Source: Ypsolopha sequella (taxonomy: Eukaryota; Arthropoda; Insecta; Lepidoptera; Ypsolophidae). Taken from it: DNA of 64,000 nt. Below, piece by piece: positions 44,727 through 56,597 of the stretch (position 1 is its first letter; every line of letters begins with the position of its first letter). The notes beneath the pieces were generated by a model. It was not told the origin of the DNA, made no database searches, and saw only the letters and a list, made by a program, of their open reading frames with translations. The position numbers were made by a program, and so were the translations under genes. The stretch spans positions 17,127,280 to 17,191,279 of the forward strand of contig OW203998.1 of the NCBI GenBank assembly GCA_934047225.1, given 5' to 3'.

Positions 44727-45498
44727 GAAGCAAGTACGTATACACACCTTAATATGAATTTCACATGAGATGTACCTTTTAATAACCTAGCTTTATATCT
44801 AATATAAAATAATTATGTTGTGGTCACTAAGTTTTCTTAAAAGTATTGCGTTTTGTTGAATTATACCGAGATGGTTTCCAGGCCGGCCTACCCTTACCAC
44901 GATCAAAAGTAGTTTTTTTCAAGTTCTGTCCCTACTTTCGGGAAAACATTTTTATATAAAACTCGTATCATTTGATGAGCATTCGAACCTTCGCGTTTGG
45001 TATAAGTATTTTCTCAAACATGCTTGGCAATGGTCGCTTTTCTTTTGAAAAACAAACACGGAGAAAGCCACTTTTTTGCCCTAGAATAAAATCAAATTAA
45101 TAAAAAACCATTTGTGCTCTATGCGAAATATAAATTTGATAAATTCCGTTTTTACTCACTACAAAGAACGTTAAAAAAATCTGGACAATTCAAAATTGCA
45201 TAAATATAAAAACAAAGGTACAAAGGAGAAAATTCCATACAGCCAAACCAACCGTTCGTTTTTCAACAGATGTTTGTTTTTAAATTCTCCTACTAAGTGA
45301 TAAGGCAGAGGGAACTTAGTCCATACAGTCATGTCTGTGTTTTTGAATCTGTATAAGGTCCCTGTATGTAAGGTATACTCTATTTTTGCTTGAGGATCAT
45401 CTGAAGGGTACGTCCTGCCGTCGGTCGCTGTCTTCAGTTCAAGCTAAAGTGACAGACCCCTAGCATGAACACATACGGGGTTAGAAAAACACATTATA
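44727..45498. other. spacer, no clear feature
   Basis: Only AT-rich sequence. catgaacacatacggggtta near 45463 looks TE-like but has no partner. Confidence 0.3.
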
Positions 45499-46757
45499 AA
45501 AACCCGGCCAAGTGCGAGTCAGACTGGCGTACCTACAGTAGAGCCACTGAGTGATGGCGCCTATGACGTTTAAATGCCTACAAAGTATCGTAATTATTTA
45601 TAAGCAAGTGTGAATTAAAAAATGTAATACTTCATTGTTGATAGTGATGTACTACTTGTTTCGGTTATTATTTTTCGATTTGAATGTTGCTTTATTGTGC
45701 AATAGAATTCGTATAGAAACAAAGTTTTTTTTTTTTTAAAGTTTCTCATTTTTTATAGGTCGTGTTTCAGGTCGCCAAGTTACGCAATAATATTTAATTA
45801 AAAACAAAACAATGACGAAGTAAAACTAAACGAAAATAAATGATAGTAAAATACTTTTTTCGATTTAGATATTTAAACATCTCTTGGGGGCCCCGGGGCA
45901 CTACACTGCATAGCCCTCCGGTAGCTACGCTACTGGTTTTGGTACATTTTCCTTTTGTATCATTATGTTGAATGACGTGTCTAATGTTGAGTAAACTAAC
46001 ACTTAATTTTTATTTTTAACCGAAATTTGAAATGTACCTCATCACTAAATGCAGCTGTCATAAGTGCCATCACTCAGTGGCTCTACTTTAGGGTTCCGTA
46101 TTGTGGATGATAAATTTAATTTTGTCTTTTTTTTCGTGAATTTCTCAACTGCTTTATTTTTCCTGTAATCGGTACGTGAATGATTTTTTTCATATTTTTC
46201 GGTCCACCAGTTTTGGAGATAAGGGGGGGGATATACAATTTTTTATGGTTTTTCAAGGATTTCTTGAAATAGATGCAATTAAATAAATACAGACTATATA
46301 ATTTCACAATTAGCTTTTTAATACCTACAAATTGATATCCATATTATATTTTTATTAAAAAATATATATTATTTTACTTGATTTTTTATATTTCTCATTT
46401 GTGCTCAACTTTTTTAAATCGCTTTACTTTTCCTGTAATTGGCCAGTTATATGATATATACGACATATTTTTCATATTTTTCGGTCTACCAGTTTCGGAG
46501 ATTAGGGGGGTTATACATATTTTTGTGGTCTTTTAAAGATTTCCAGTGCCAGTAAACATAGTACAAGTATATATTTTTACAACTATCTTTTTAATATCTA
46601 CAATGTAGGCAAATTAATGCAAAATTTCACGTCTTTATCCTTAACGGTGCTAAAGTTATGAGGCTGTGACATACTGACGGACAGACGGACGGACAACGGA
46701 GTCTCACCATAAAAGTTCCTTTTGTACCTTTTAGGTACTACGGAACCCTAAAAAGAC
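45499..46757 (-). repeat. 'gttccgta' dispersed repeat (copy f) with nested TIR element
   Basis: On the minus strand it opens tttttagggttccgtagtac and has a GTCC tract (46675-46700). Two tandem units with ctccgaaactggtagaccga-like blocks follow. It ends tcgcacttggccgggttttt. It is the same subfamily as copy g at 53.7 kb. Confidence 0.75.
45541..46083. mobile_element. TA-flanked TIR element nested in copy f
   Basis: The ends gagccactgagtgatggc and gccatcactcagtggctc are perfect 18-bp inverted repeats bordered by TA on both sides. The host repeat resumes on either side as in copy g. Confidence 0.8.
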
Positions 46758-47337
46758 TTGTTTCAAAACAACGCGTGTATTCGTTTAATTTTTTCTCTCT
46801 GTTAATATGACGCAGTGAAATTGGCTTCCCATTCGTCTTCGCAGAACGTCAAAAAAAAAGTCATAGTTAAGAAAGTAGCGTCTGTGGTTGCATAGATATA
46901 GACAATAAATAAAATAAAAAATTTGAAATAAGAAGCCAAGTTCGTAGGAAAAGTATATCCGAGTTTATTCCATGAAATTACTTGTTCTTTTCTAAACGCA
47001 TTTTTTTACTGCCTCACAATTGTCTGAGAAAAGCACTATATAAATTGTTTCGGTGAATACGGGTATTGCCTGACTCGTATTGTAGCAGGTCAGGTGTAAC
47101 TCACCTCAAGAGGCAATACCCTACTTTCCAGCCCTCTGCAATAATGTACTCTTTTATTACTGATTTCATTGGGTCATACACAAATAAATATTATTCAGCC
47201 CTCCCGCGGCCACGTAACGTAAAAGCTTCACGAAACGATGGGATACACTTACAAAAAGGTAAGTAAATTTTTTTATAGTAAAACATGGTCAAATAGGCAT
47301 GATGACTAAAAAATTCTAATAAGTCTGTCAATTAGAT
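46758..47337. other. spacer, no clear feature
   Basis: A 66-codon frame at 47066 has no domain. gggtattgcctgactcg and aggcaataccctac (near 47060 and 47110) form a small inverted pair. Confidence 0.3.
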
Positions 47338-47839
47338 CAGGGGTCTTCAAACTACGGCCCGCGGGCCATGACCGTCCCGCGAGCACCACCAATCCGGCCC
47401 GCGGTCGCTGGCTGGACATGCCCGGTTTCTAGCCCGCTATAGTTTATTTAAAATTCGCAAACTTATAATAATAACGTAATACTATTTACTATTTATGATT
47501 TATCAAAGCTCACAACCGATACTAATAGAAAGGTTATCATGCGTATTTGTCTAAAAGTATTATATGAATGTTATTTACAAAACTATTTCAAGGTGCACAG
47601 ACCACGCTTCGGCTAACTCCGTCGCAATGTTTTTAATGACACTTGCCCAAAGTACCAACCGAAATTGCGAACGGAGCGGAGTACTGTCCTGTGCCCTGCA
47701 CAAAAGATATCTCATTGACCGGCTAGTACCAATACGAGTCTATTATATATTAATATTTTGGAATTATCTACGTCTTGGCCCTTGGGTCTTAGTGGGGGAA
47801 TCAGTGTGGCACTTAGGCTAAAAAGTTTGGAGACCCCTA
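47338..47839. mobile_element. hAT-type non-autonomous element (second copy, opposite orientation)
   Basis: caggggtcttcaaactacgg at the left and aagtttggagacccct at the right match the element at 44.3 kb in reverse. The flanks aattagat and agttagat differ by one base, consistent with an aged 8-bp duplication. It sits inside the left tip of the hairpin element at 47842. Confidence 0.8.
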
Positions 47840-47841
47840 AG

Positions 47842-48057
47842 TTAGATTATCAGAAAATATTGGACACGTATTTTTTCTTTTGTCAATTAAACAAAAAATT
47901 ATGAAAATATAGCCCGCTAAAGTCACGCCTAAGTACACTTTTTACCCAGGCGTGACGTCACCAGCCCCCATCCCAAACTTTGATGCGCTTTATCTCTGTA
48001 ATTTTTTGGTTGATTGACAAAAGAAAAAAGACGTGTCCAATATTTTTTGATAATCTA
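47842..48057. mobile_element. inverted-repeat element, about 60-bp arms
   Basis: ttagattatcagaaaatatt and aatattttttgataatctaa are inverted, continuing through ggacacgt and cttttgtcaat. The core holds aggcgtgacgtcaccagccc. Confidence 0.7.
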
Positions 48058-48318
48058 AATGATGGACTAAATATAATAATATTTTGTTTACCCTGTCATC
48101 TCCTCTATTAGTAAATGTGCATAAACATTATTTTTGTATAATAAGTAAGATAATTTTATCGGGCTCAACGCAGACCAAGCAATTTTTCGCATATTCTAAG
48201 GCTAACAACAGAATTGATATTTTTGGTGATTTATCTATCGCAAGAAAATCGATCAAAGACCGATTTGGAGAACAAGAAAAGTTTTGGAGTGCCGAAACCA
48301 GGAGTGTGCAATTTTTAT

Positions 48319-48410
48319 AGGTATGGCAGCTTTAGTTACGAGGCCCTTATTATACAAACGTTTTAGGTATGGCAGCTTTAGTTACGAGGCCCTTATTATA
48401 CAAATGTTTT
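48319..48410 (+). repeat. 46-bp tandem duplication
   Basis: aggtatggcagctttagtta starts at 48319 and 48365. The two units are nearly identical, so the duplication is recent. Confidence 0.85.
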
Positions 48411-49283
48411 TCCCAAACAAGGAAACGCTTACAATTCTTACCTACGACCAAATTTTATTTATGCTGACTATCACCTCTAGCAGGATCCCAAACTTATCCT
48501 AACGACATGAGCACCTCTTATCTCTTTCTTTCAACTTATCTGGCTCTTCTTCGTATTAGTTTGAAAATGAAAAAACTTACTTCAAGATTGTCAGACGAAA
48601 AGTGTCATGGCTTGGTTATAATCACCAGTTTGAAATTACTGTTTTTGTTTTTGCTCGCATAAAAGCTTACTAGAATTTAAACGACCCTTCCCTTACTTTT
48701 TTTGACAAGCGACAGAACCGATTTAACTTTTTTTATTTTTGAGGCACGATACACCACATCACCCATACATACAAATTTATATTTAAAAACTACTTTTTGT
48801 CTACTAACAAGAAGCAAGAAACGGGCCTAATGTTTGATGAGGGACATACAAAAAAAATTAGTTTGTACTAACTCAAGATACAGTGCACAGTGCTCGCTAA
48901 GTTTCATTTTGGGTGAAATCTAAAAAGCCTTGAAAAATACGCTACTGTGACTCCAAAAGCTGTAACTGTAATTTCACCTGCAAAGTAAGCTACCGAGCTG
49001 TATTAGGGTCCCGTAGTTTTGAACACGACTTCGTACGCGTGGACATTATAACTATAGTATGATAAAGATCTAAATGAACGTGACCTAAAGCAGAACTAAC
49101 GCCGCCATTATATGAAACGTCACATTTTGAATTTTATTATCATAAATCATTTATTTGCTTAGAATAGGGTTATACATATGATGGGAAAAAGTTATGCAGA
49201 GAAATCGCATTATTTAGCTAATAGGAAGTTAGCATGCAAATATTAAAAAAAACTCCAAAAAAATTTACACGTCACATACTTCA
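48411..49283. other. AT-rich spacer, no clear feature
   Basis: No coding trace or repeat partner was recognised. Confidence 0.3.
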
Positions 49284-49418
49284 TTATTATAAATACAACA
49301 AAAATAAGAATTTTAAGTATTTTCGAGATATATTGCGGCCCACTTTGGGGTTGGCATCATGGGCCGAAATATATCTCGAAAATACTTAAAATTGTTACTT
49401 TTGTTGTGTTTATAATTA
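49284..49418. mobile_element. hairpin MITE, about 55-bp arms
   Basis: attttaagtattttcgagat and atctcgaaaatacttaaaat are inverted, as are ataaatacaacaaaa and ttttgttgtgttta. The loop contains a gcatcatgggcc motif. Confidence 0.75.
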
Positions 49419-49730
49419 TTAAATTAAATGAAAATAATAGCCATATTTAAATTATTATTATTCTTTATTCTTTATTGTACACACATATACAGAAACAGGG
49501 ATACATTACATTTAAACAATATGCACATTGGCGTGCTTATCTCTAAGAAGAGATTCTTCCAGCAAAACCAACAGGAAATAACAAACAAAAAAAATAATAA
49601 TTTAAACGAGTAATCATACAAGTGCACAAGGACATTGATGCAAATTAAAAATATAAATATATATAACATAAAAATATCAATAATATAGTATTCAAATACT
49701 TACTATAAATACACACTATAAAATACAAAT

Positions 49731-49734
<4 letters not shown>

Positions 49735-49777
<43 letters not shown>
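49735..49777. repeat. (AT)n microsatellite
   Basis: Uninterrupted AT dinucleotides over about 43 bp. Confidence 0.95.
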
Positions 49778-49781
<4 letters not shown>

Positions 49782-49832
49782 GTTATTATAGAATACATAA
49801 ATATTGATATATATATATATTATATTTACCTA

Positions 49833-50306
49833 TTAAGGCGATTACCATCGCCAAATTAGCAGCTCGATATTTGTCACTACAAATATCAACGGAAACGACA
49901 TTGAAATAACGTTCATATCAGCGCGCAATGCATAGTGGCTGTTACGATGCTCGCTGCGTCCTTGATAGGGCGAAATAGGAGAAAATTATACTTTTCACTT
50001 GGACGTGATTACTCGATTGAATAATCTTATGTTATGTTTATAGCTATAAAGTTTATCTATTTATCAAAGCATAGATGAATTCAATCGGCCAAGCCACTTA
50101 GGAGCAGTAGGGAATTTGAGGTCAAAAAACACCATTCAGTAAAAAAAAAATTCATGTAGAAGTTTTGGTGGTATGAAAAAGAAAAATGTTGCAAATGTTG
50201 TCTAAGAGTTGATTATTCATAATACATTTTTTCATTATTTTTGGTTTGGCCAAAAATGAGGAGTAGGCTTTAGAAAGTATCCATTTGGCAATAGTAAGGC
50301 CCTTAA
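49833..50306. mobile_element. TTAA-flanked MITE family T1 (copy 1, empty site)
   Basis: It starts TTAAGGCGATTACCATCG and ends AGTAAGGCCCTTAA. It is about 95% like 56598-57214 but lacks the 130-bp palindromic insertion. Confidence 0.75.
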
Positions 50307-50917
50307 GACAGCGAGAGGTAATGTTCTTTCAGCTTTTTCTTAAAGGAAATTATAGTACGCAAGTCTCAAATGCTATGTGGAATATTAATGAAATAAATAT
50401 TTATATTAATGTAAAATTAAATATAAATATTTATTTCATTCTAAATTATTCAGTTCCAAAATTATTTTTTTATATTATAATCATAATTTTATAAACAACA
50501 CACAGTCAGATAAGAGAGGATACATGCAAAATCACAAGCAAACACAAAATATTACGAGTACTAGGAATCTAAACATTCTTTGAGCGAATTAGATCCTTGG
50601 TACATTCTATTACAGTCTACTAGGATCATTTAGCGCGTGCATTGGTTGTGTTCAAAATGGGAACTAACGCTACCATACTGCTTGTTTCACAGCTGCGCCC
50701 CCCTGTCACTTTCATCTACGCGCCCAAAGATCCTTGTAGCACTATATATCATTCAGTCTATCGCGCCGTCTATTTACTTGTTCATTCTTTGAACCAATTT
50801 ATCACATAATAAAAAGTGTAATGATTTTCATACATCTGCTAGTGTCATCTAATGATGATAGAAATATATATACAGGGCATCATGTTAAAAAAATACTGTA
50901 CCCTATAGGACATTATC
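50307..50917. other. AT-rich spacer, no clear feature
   Basis: aaatatttatattaatgtaa and taaatataaatatttattt near 50390-50440 form a local hairpin. Nothing else was recognised. Confidence 0.3.
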
Positions 50918-51268
50918 CATCAGCCTTGTTCGTCCACTGCTGGACATAAGCCTTTTCAAGACTTTACCAATCCCGGCGGTCATCCTGGAAGAATTGCCCA
51001 TACTCACACACGCTGGGCAGGCGGATTGGTGAGCGCGGTGCCGGAACCTTCGCACCAGTGACGCCGCTGCCCGTCACCTGTCTGTTCCATATAAGGCCCG
51101 GGATGAATATAACGCCATCCATTGGTCCCAGGCATGGTGGGCCTCCTGGTTTTTTGCTTGTAAGCTGTCCTCTTACTCTCCCCCGAATTACTTCGAGGGG
51201 GTCTCCAAGTAAGATGGTGGTACCTCCACAGTCGAGCCCGGCATCAGCTCTACCACCTGCTAGGACAT
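50918..51268. repeat. LINE-derived dispersed repeat (copy 2)
   Basis: Same ordered blocks as 7728-8215 without the nested hairpin. It is followed by catccaaatccgttctgtag, a fragment of a different common repeat. Confidence 0.6.
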
Positions 51269-51744
51269 TATAGGACATTAAACCCCATCCAAATCCGTTC
51301 TGTAGTTTTTACGCGAATTGCAAACATACAAACGGACAGAAATAAATTTCTATGTTTGAACACTTGGCGATTTATCCATCGCAATTAGATATAAATTAAC
51401 ATTATATAATTAGCTCTGAAGCGGGATCCACAATCCTCACATCCAGATTTACTTTTCTTTCTGTGTTTCTACACTGCAATGATATAATGTTAATTGATAT
51501 ATTTTTTGTTGCTTTCACGGGACTTTGGGGGCTCCAACAAATTAACTTTTAACGTTTTTTTCCCTTGCGCAGACAAAACATTATTTACGACTTTATTATA
51601 CTTCGGCCAATCTAAAGTGATATAAACTTTACTTTATATTTGTTGAAGTGCGTAAGTATGGGTATAGTAAAACAATATTTAGAATACTAGCGTTTGAAAA
51701 GATACAATAAATTATTACTTCTCAATTTTATAATCGACCCAGCA

Positions 51745-51899
51745 CCCATAGCACAGTGTTAAATCGCGCGCGACACGACTTAGTTTAATCACAAGTGCGA
51801 GGAGCATGACTTTGCGATTAAACAGTATGTCACACTTCTCACACTTGTGATTCAACTAAGTCGCGTCGCACGCTATTAAAAACTGAGCTACGGGTATAT
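51745..51899. mobile_element. hairpin element, about 60-bp arms
   Basis: cgacacgacttagtttaatc and gattcaactaagtcgcgtcg are imperfect inverted copies. atcacaagtgcgagg and ctcacacttgtgat close the loop. Confidence 0.6.
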
Positions 51900-52737
51900 A
51901 CAGGGAAATCCAGAAAAAGAACACTGCGATTCCTTGAAAAAACATTGATACACGTACTATTTACTCGCGTACGGTAGTAATTTGTGAGTCATCAGAACCC
52001 TCCATTAGGTCTGCTGTGCAGACGAGGCTCCGTTTTTGCAATACGCCCGGGGAACCCTATAAATCTTTGTAAGTGGGTCGTTAGTTGCTCCAGTCAATAT
52101 CTGTTGAGACGGGGCCCGATGTTTGAATGAAAATTTTATTTTTCCAGAGTACTAGTCCAATTAACAGGCCTTTTTTGCACGGAGTTGGATGGAGACCGTA
52201 AGCAATTTTGGTAAAATATAGTTTTAATACGTGGTAACCAAGTTAAATGAAACCACATTACTAATTAATCATACTGAAAAAATTTCCCAAAGAAAATTTC
52301 CGGCGGAACTGAAAAACAAATTAACCTGCCCAAAAAATATTTACAGCAGATTTTCAAATTTAGTAAGGAATTGGAAAATTGTTTTTCATTTTCGGATGTA
52401 TATTTCTTGGGAAAAATTTTCAGTGTGATTGGTCACTGTTTCTATTCATCCTTACATCCGGTTGTATAGTTGGCAAATAACGCAGTAGTTCATTGTCTCT
52501 TTTTCAAAATGTCGAGTCAACATCAAAAGTCATCATTATACTTATTTTAACACACTGCAAAGTTTTACTAACCAAAAAATTGTTCTATGCCTTTGCCTCA
52601 TGCCCTTCTTGATTGGAGTATTTGTTTAGTTTTAGATTCTAGGCGGCAATAGGCTTTGGTTCTGAATCTTTTATTTTATTTACACAAGGTCAAATTCAAT
52701 CATTGTGAAATTGGCTGAGGGTATTTGGACGTGAACC
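51900..52737. other. spacer, no clear feature
   Basis: No gene or repeat partner recognised. Confidence 0.3.
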
Positions 52738-53037
52738 TTTTTAGGGTTCCGCATCCAAAGGGTAACCAACGGGACCCTATCTACTAAGACTCCGCTGTCC
52801 GTCCGTCCGTATGCCACCAGGCTGTATCTCAAGTACCGTGATAGTTAGACAGTTGCAGTTTTCACAGATGATGTATTTCTGTTGCCGCTATAACAAAAAA
52901 TACTAAAAAACAGAATAAAATAAATATTTAAGGGACTCCCATACAACAAACGTGATTTTTTTGCCGTTTTTATATATATGTATATAATGGTACGGAACCC
53001 TTCGTAAGCGAGTCCGATTCGCACTTGGCTGGTTTTT
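52738..53037 (+). repeat. 'gttccgta' dispersed repeat, full-length short form (copy c)
   Basis: It opens tttttagggttccgcatcca, then has ccgtccgtccgt, ccaggctgtatctca, ttttcacagatgatgtattt and acaacaaacgtgattttttt. It ends tacggaaccc...gattcgcacttggctggttt. Copy a at 4.7 kb is its 5' half. Confidence 0.85.
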
Positions 53038-53269
53038 AAATATAGTCACGACTTTACCCCCAAAGGGTTGTCAGAGATCTAACCGAATGTTGACTGTGAC
53101 TCTAAACCTTCTTATTTCAATGATAGTTGAGGCACGCCTATAAGAGCATACTTTTAAAAATTTATCAAATTTTTCTAAAGCCTGAGTATAAATTCTGCTC
53201 TCAAAAAAATCGTTTAATTCGTTCAATCATCAAAATGCTAAATCGGTCACCTATTAATCCTATGAAAAA

Positions 53270-53460
53270 ATGCGTGAAAAATTCGTAGAATTGGGCAGAT
53301 CGTAAAGTATGAAATCGAAAATCTTTCACCAAAAGTCAAATGACAGGTGCGACGACGAGCGGAGCGTATTACTATTAGGTTTACTCGTAAATACATTTAG
53401 GGAGCCGAGCGAAGCGGAGTGGAGCAAGGCGACCCTTCTAATATTAACAGAAGTATTATA
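53270..53460 (+). repeat. GC-codon-like dispersed repeat (copy 2)
   Basis: gcgacgacgagcggagcg and gagccgagcgaagcggagtg match 9620-9800 inverted, with the flanking gggcagatcgtaaagtatga. Confidence 0.65.
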
Positions 53461-53667
53461 TGCCTGGATATAAATTAATTTTTAGGTACTTTAACACTTT
53501 GACATTGTTTCACGGAGTTGTACATTCTTCGTAGGGGTCGCTGAAAAACCTGTCTCTGGGTCCATCCCGTTTATATTTTTATTTTTTTTGTAATAGCTTG
53601 CTGATACTAACATAATTTCATGTTACTAACCTCTATGGACTTTATTGTCTGAAAATAAAGAATTTTT

Positions 53668-54984
53668 ATATTTAGGGTTCCGTGGTACCTAAAAGGAACT
53701 TTTATGATGAGACTCCGTTGTCCGTCCGTCTGCCTCATAACTTTAGCACCGTTAAAGATAAAGTCATGAAATTTGGCACAAAATAGCATTAACTTGCCCA
53801 CATATTCAGGTGTAAAAAAAATATGAAAAATTTGAAATTGTCCAAAATATTTCCAAAACAAAAGTGACAAAAATAAAAAATATTAGCCTAAAAATACAAT
53901 ATGGGTATCAAATTGTAGGTATTAAAAAGTTTATTCTAAAAATATATACTTACTTTTAATATATTTACTGAAACTGGTTTCGAGAAATCTTTAAAAAACC
54001 CCAAAAATATGTATGTCCCCCCCTTATCTCCGAAACTGGTGAACCGAAAAATATGAAAAAAATGACAATTATAGATCATAACTGGCCTATTACAGGAAAA
54101 CTGTAGCGATTAAAAAAAATCAGCACTAATGAGAAATACAAAAAAAGAAGTATAATAAATAAATAAAATATTTCATAAAAATACAGTATGTGTATCAAAT
54201 TGTAGGTATTAAAAAAGTGATTCTAAAAATATATACTTTTAATATACTCATTGACACTGGTTTCGAGAAATCTTTAAAACAGCCCAAAATATGTATATAC
54301 CCCCCCCCCCCCTTATCTCCGAAACTGGTAAACCGAAAAATATGAAAAAAATGTCTATTGTAGGTCATAGCTGGCCAATTACAGGGAAACTATAGCGATT
54401 AAAAAAAATTCAGCACTAATTCAGAAATATAAAAAAAGAAGTAAAATAAATAAAAAAGATATTTTATAAAATACAATATGGGTATCAAATTGTAGATATT
54501 AAAAAGTTTATTGTAAAAATATATCCTTTTACTATACTTACTGGCACTGGTTTCGAGAAATCTTTAAAAAACCACAAAAATATGTATGTCCCCCCCTTAT
54601 CTCCAAAACTGGTGGACCAAAAAATATGATTAATTTATTCAATGAATTTATCTAAACTTTATAATAACCAAACATTTATATTAATAGTAATAATAATTAT
54701 TTATCTTTTTATTACTATTTATTAATTGAAACCAAAATAGAGGTATATCACTGTTAATGATAAAATTGAATTTTAAATTCCAATTAAAGAAATATAAAGT
54801 AAAAAATTAAGCTTCTAACTTAATTTTTAGTGGTTTAATTCCATTAATATGTGTTTACGTAAAGACTACAGGAAAAATAAAGCGGTCGAGAAATTCACGA
54901 AAAAAAATGACAAAATTAAATTTATCATCCACAATACGGAACCCTAGGTACGCGAGTCTGACTCGCTCTTGGCCGGTTTTTTTT
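53668..54984 (+). repeat. 'gttccgta' dispersed repeat, full-length (copy g) with internal tandem array
   Basis: It opens tatttagggttccgtggtac and has gtccgtccgtc. Tandem units of about 288 bp follow, with anchors atgggtatcaaattgtag-type near 53893, 54180 and 54470. It ends atacggaaccctaggtacgc...ctcgctcttggccggttttt. Copy f has the same body with two units. Confidence 0.8.
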
Positions 54985-55230
54985 ATTTATTTATTGTTTG
55001 GTGTTTTAATTTAGTAACACTTCTATTATTTTGTAACCCAATACAATAATTTGATGATTGACATTATTTCCAAGAAATTCTTAATAAATATTTAGGTATG
55101 TAAGCATTTCGATATTATTTGGTGATTCAATTTAGGCGACAGTTCTACTATTTTAGGAACAAATATTGTTTATTAGGTCATTGGAAATGCATTTATTAGG
55201 TTATAGTATAGCTTTTGCTAAGAGTTGTTG

Positions 55231-55494
55231 CAGTGGCGTGCACAGAACTTTTTGCTGGAAAAGCAAACAATTGGTCAAGAACAACAATAAAAAAAATATA
55301 AAAAAATTCAAAATTGATATTTGAAAAAAAAAAATTGTATGACGCCAGGGTAGACAATATCTACCCTAGAGTGAAAATTTCCTATACAAACATTTTTTTT
55401 TCAAAGTGATATTTGAATTTTTTCATATTTTTTTTTATTGTTGTTCTTGACCAATTGTTTGCTTTTCCACCAAAAAGTTCTGTGCACGCCACTG
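55231..55494. mobile_element. hAT-like MITE (copy 2), 264 bp, 8-bp duplication
   Basis: The ends cagtggcgtgcacagaactt and agttctgtgcacgccactg are inverted. agttgttg flanks both sides (55223-55230 and 55495-55502). An eight-base duplication with a CAGTG start is the hAT signature. Same family as 42577-42822. Confidence 0.88.
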
Positions 55495-55508
55495 AGTTGT
55501 TGTATCTA

Positions 55509-55920
55509 ACTTTCAGTGCCATTATCTGATTCTGGTCACCATGTTTTACCCAGGAAGTAATCAAGAACAACCGAAGGATCTGCTGTTTTCTGTTGCTGTG
55601 ATCCCATATCTACCTTCCAGTTCCATCATCAGACCCTGGTCCCTATGTTTTGCTAAAAAACTAATCAAGACCAATTAAATAAGCCAAAACTCCAAGGGTC
55701 TGCTGTTGAGAAGATCTCGTATCCACCTTCCTGTCCCATCATCACCATAATTTACAAACACACTTATCAAGACCGACCAAATAAGTTCTAACTTGAGAGG
55801 TCTGCTGTTGTCCGTTTAGGACCGTATCCACCTTCCAATCCCATCATCAGACTCTGGTCAGCATGTTTTACCAAAGTATCAATAAAGACCAATCAAATAA
55901 GCCCAAACTTGAAACTAATT
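55509..55920 (+). repeat. tandem repeat, four units of about 103-113 bp
   Basis: Units begin with ac(c/t)ttcc near 55509, 55612, 55725 and 55830. They share cccatcatcagac.ctggtc, atgttttacc, atcaagacca and tctgctgttg. Confidence 0.75.
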
Positions 55921-56281
55921 GTTTTCACTATAAATTAAATATTAAAGAGAACTTGTTTGGTTTTTTTATTCAGTTTACACTATATATTTCTATAAAAACA
56001 CTTTATTAAGGGTTTGGGCTGGGCATTGATGATGAGCCAGTGAGTGAGTCAAGACTTTTCTTTTTATATACTGGCAGTTAAGATGATGTTGCGGAAATCA
56101 GAAACTGGCAATGGTACTCGTTAATACGAACAAATTTTACTTTGGAGCCAAGCTTCGTATCACGAAAAAGAAAATTAACTGTTCCATACAGAAGTTACAT
56201 AGCTACCGGACCAGAATTTATGAACAACTTCTTTTTCTCGATTTCTCAATAGTGAGTCAAGACTTTTCTTTTTATATTTTT

Positions 56282-56470
56282 TAAATTAAATTAAAATTAA
56301 AATTCATTTATTTCAAGTTACTAAGACTCATATTGGAATAAAACATAAACAGATTAAATTAAATATAACATTCAATTGTACTAATAATAATAATAAAACA
56401 CACAATATATATATAATAGCTTCTCACCACGGCTACACACACACCACCATATAACAGCCTGTATATTGAT
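56282..56470 (-). mobile_element. possible LINE 3' end
   Basis: On the minus strand acttgaaataaatgaatttt is followed by AATTTTAATTTTAATTTAA, resembling a LINE tail. CA-rich sequence lies upstream (56440-56455). No coding part. Confidence 0.45.
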
Positions 56471-56479
56471 TGATTGATA

Positions 56480-56555
56480 CTTATTCATTTATTGGAGTGA
56501 GAAAGTACTAACGAAAGTAAACACACTCCTATTACTTGCAATATTTGTGTAATAC
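56480..56555 (+). repeat. direct repeat, left copy
   Basis: attcatttattggagtgaga and aaacacactcct recur at 57260-57335 on the other side of the T1 element. Confidence 0.7.
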
Positions 56556-56597
56556 GTACCTAGCATGAGACGAGTGCATCCGCAAGCCGAAAGAACA

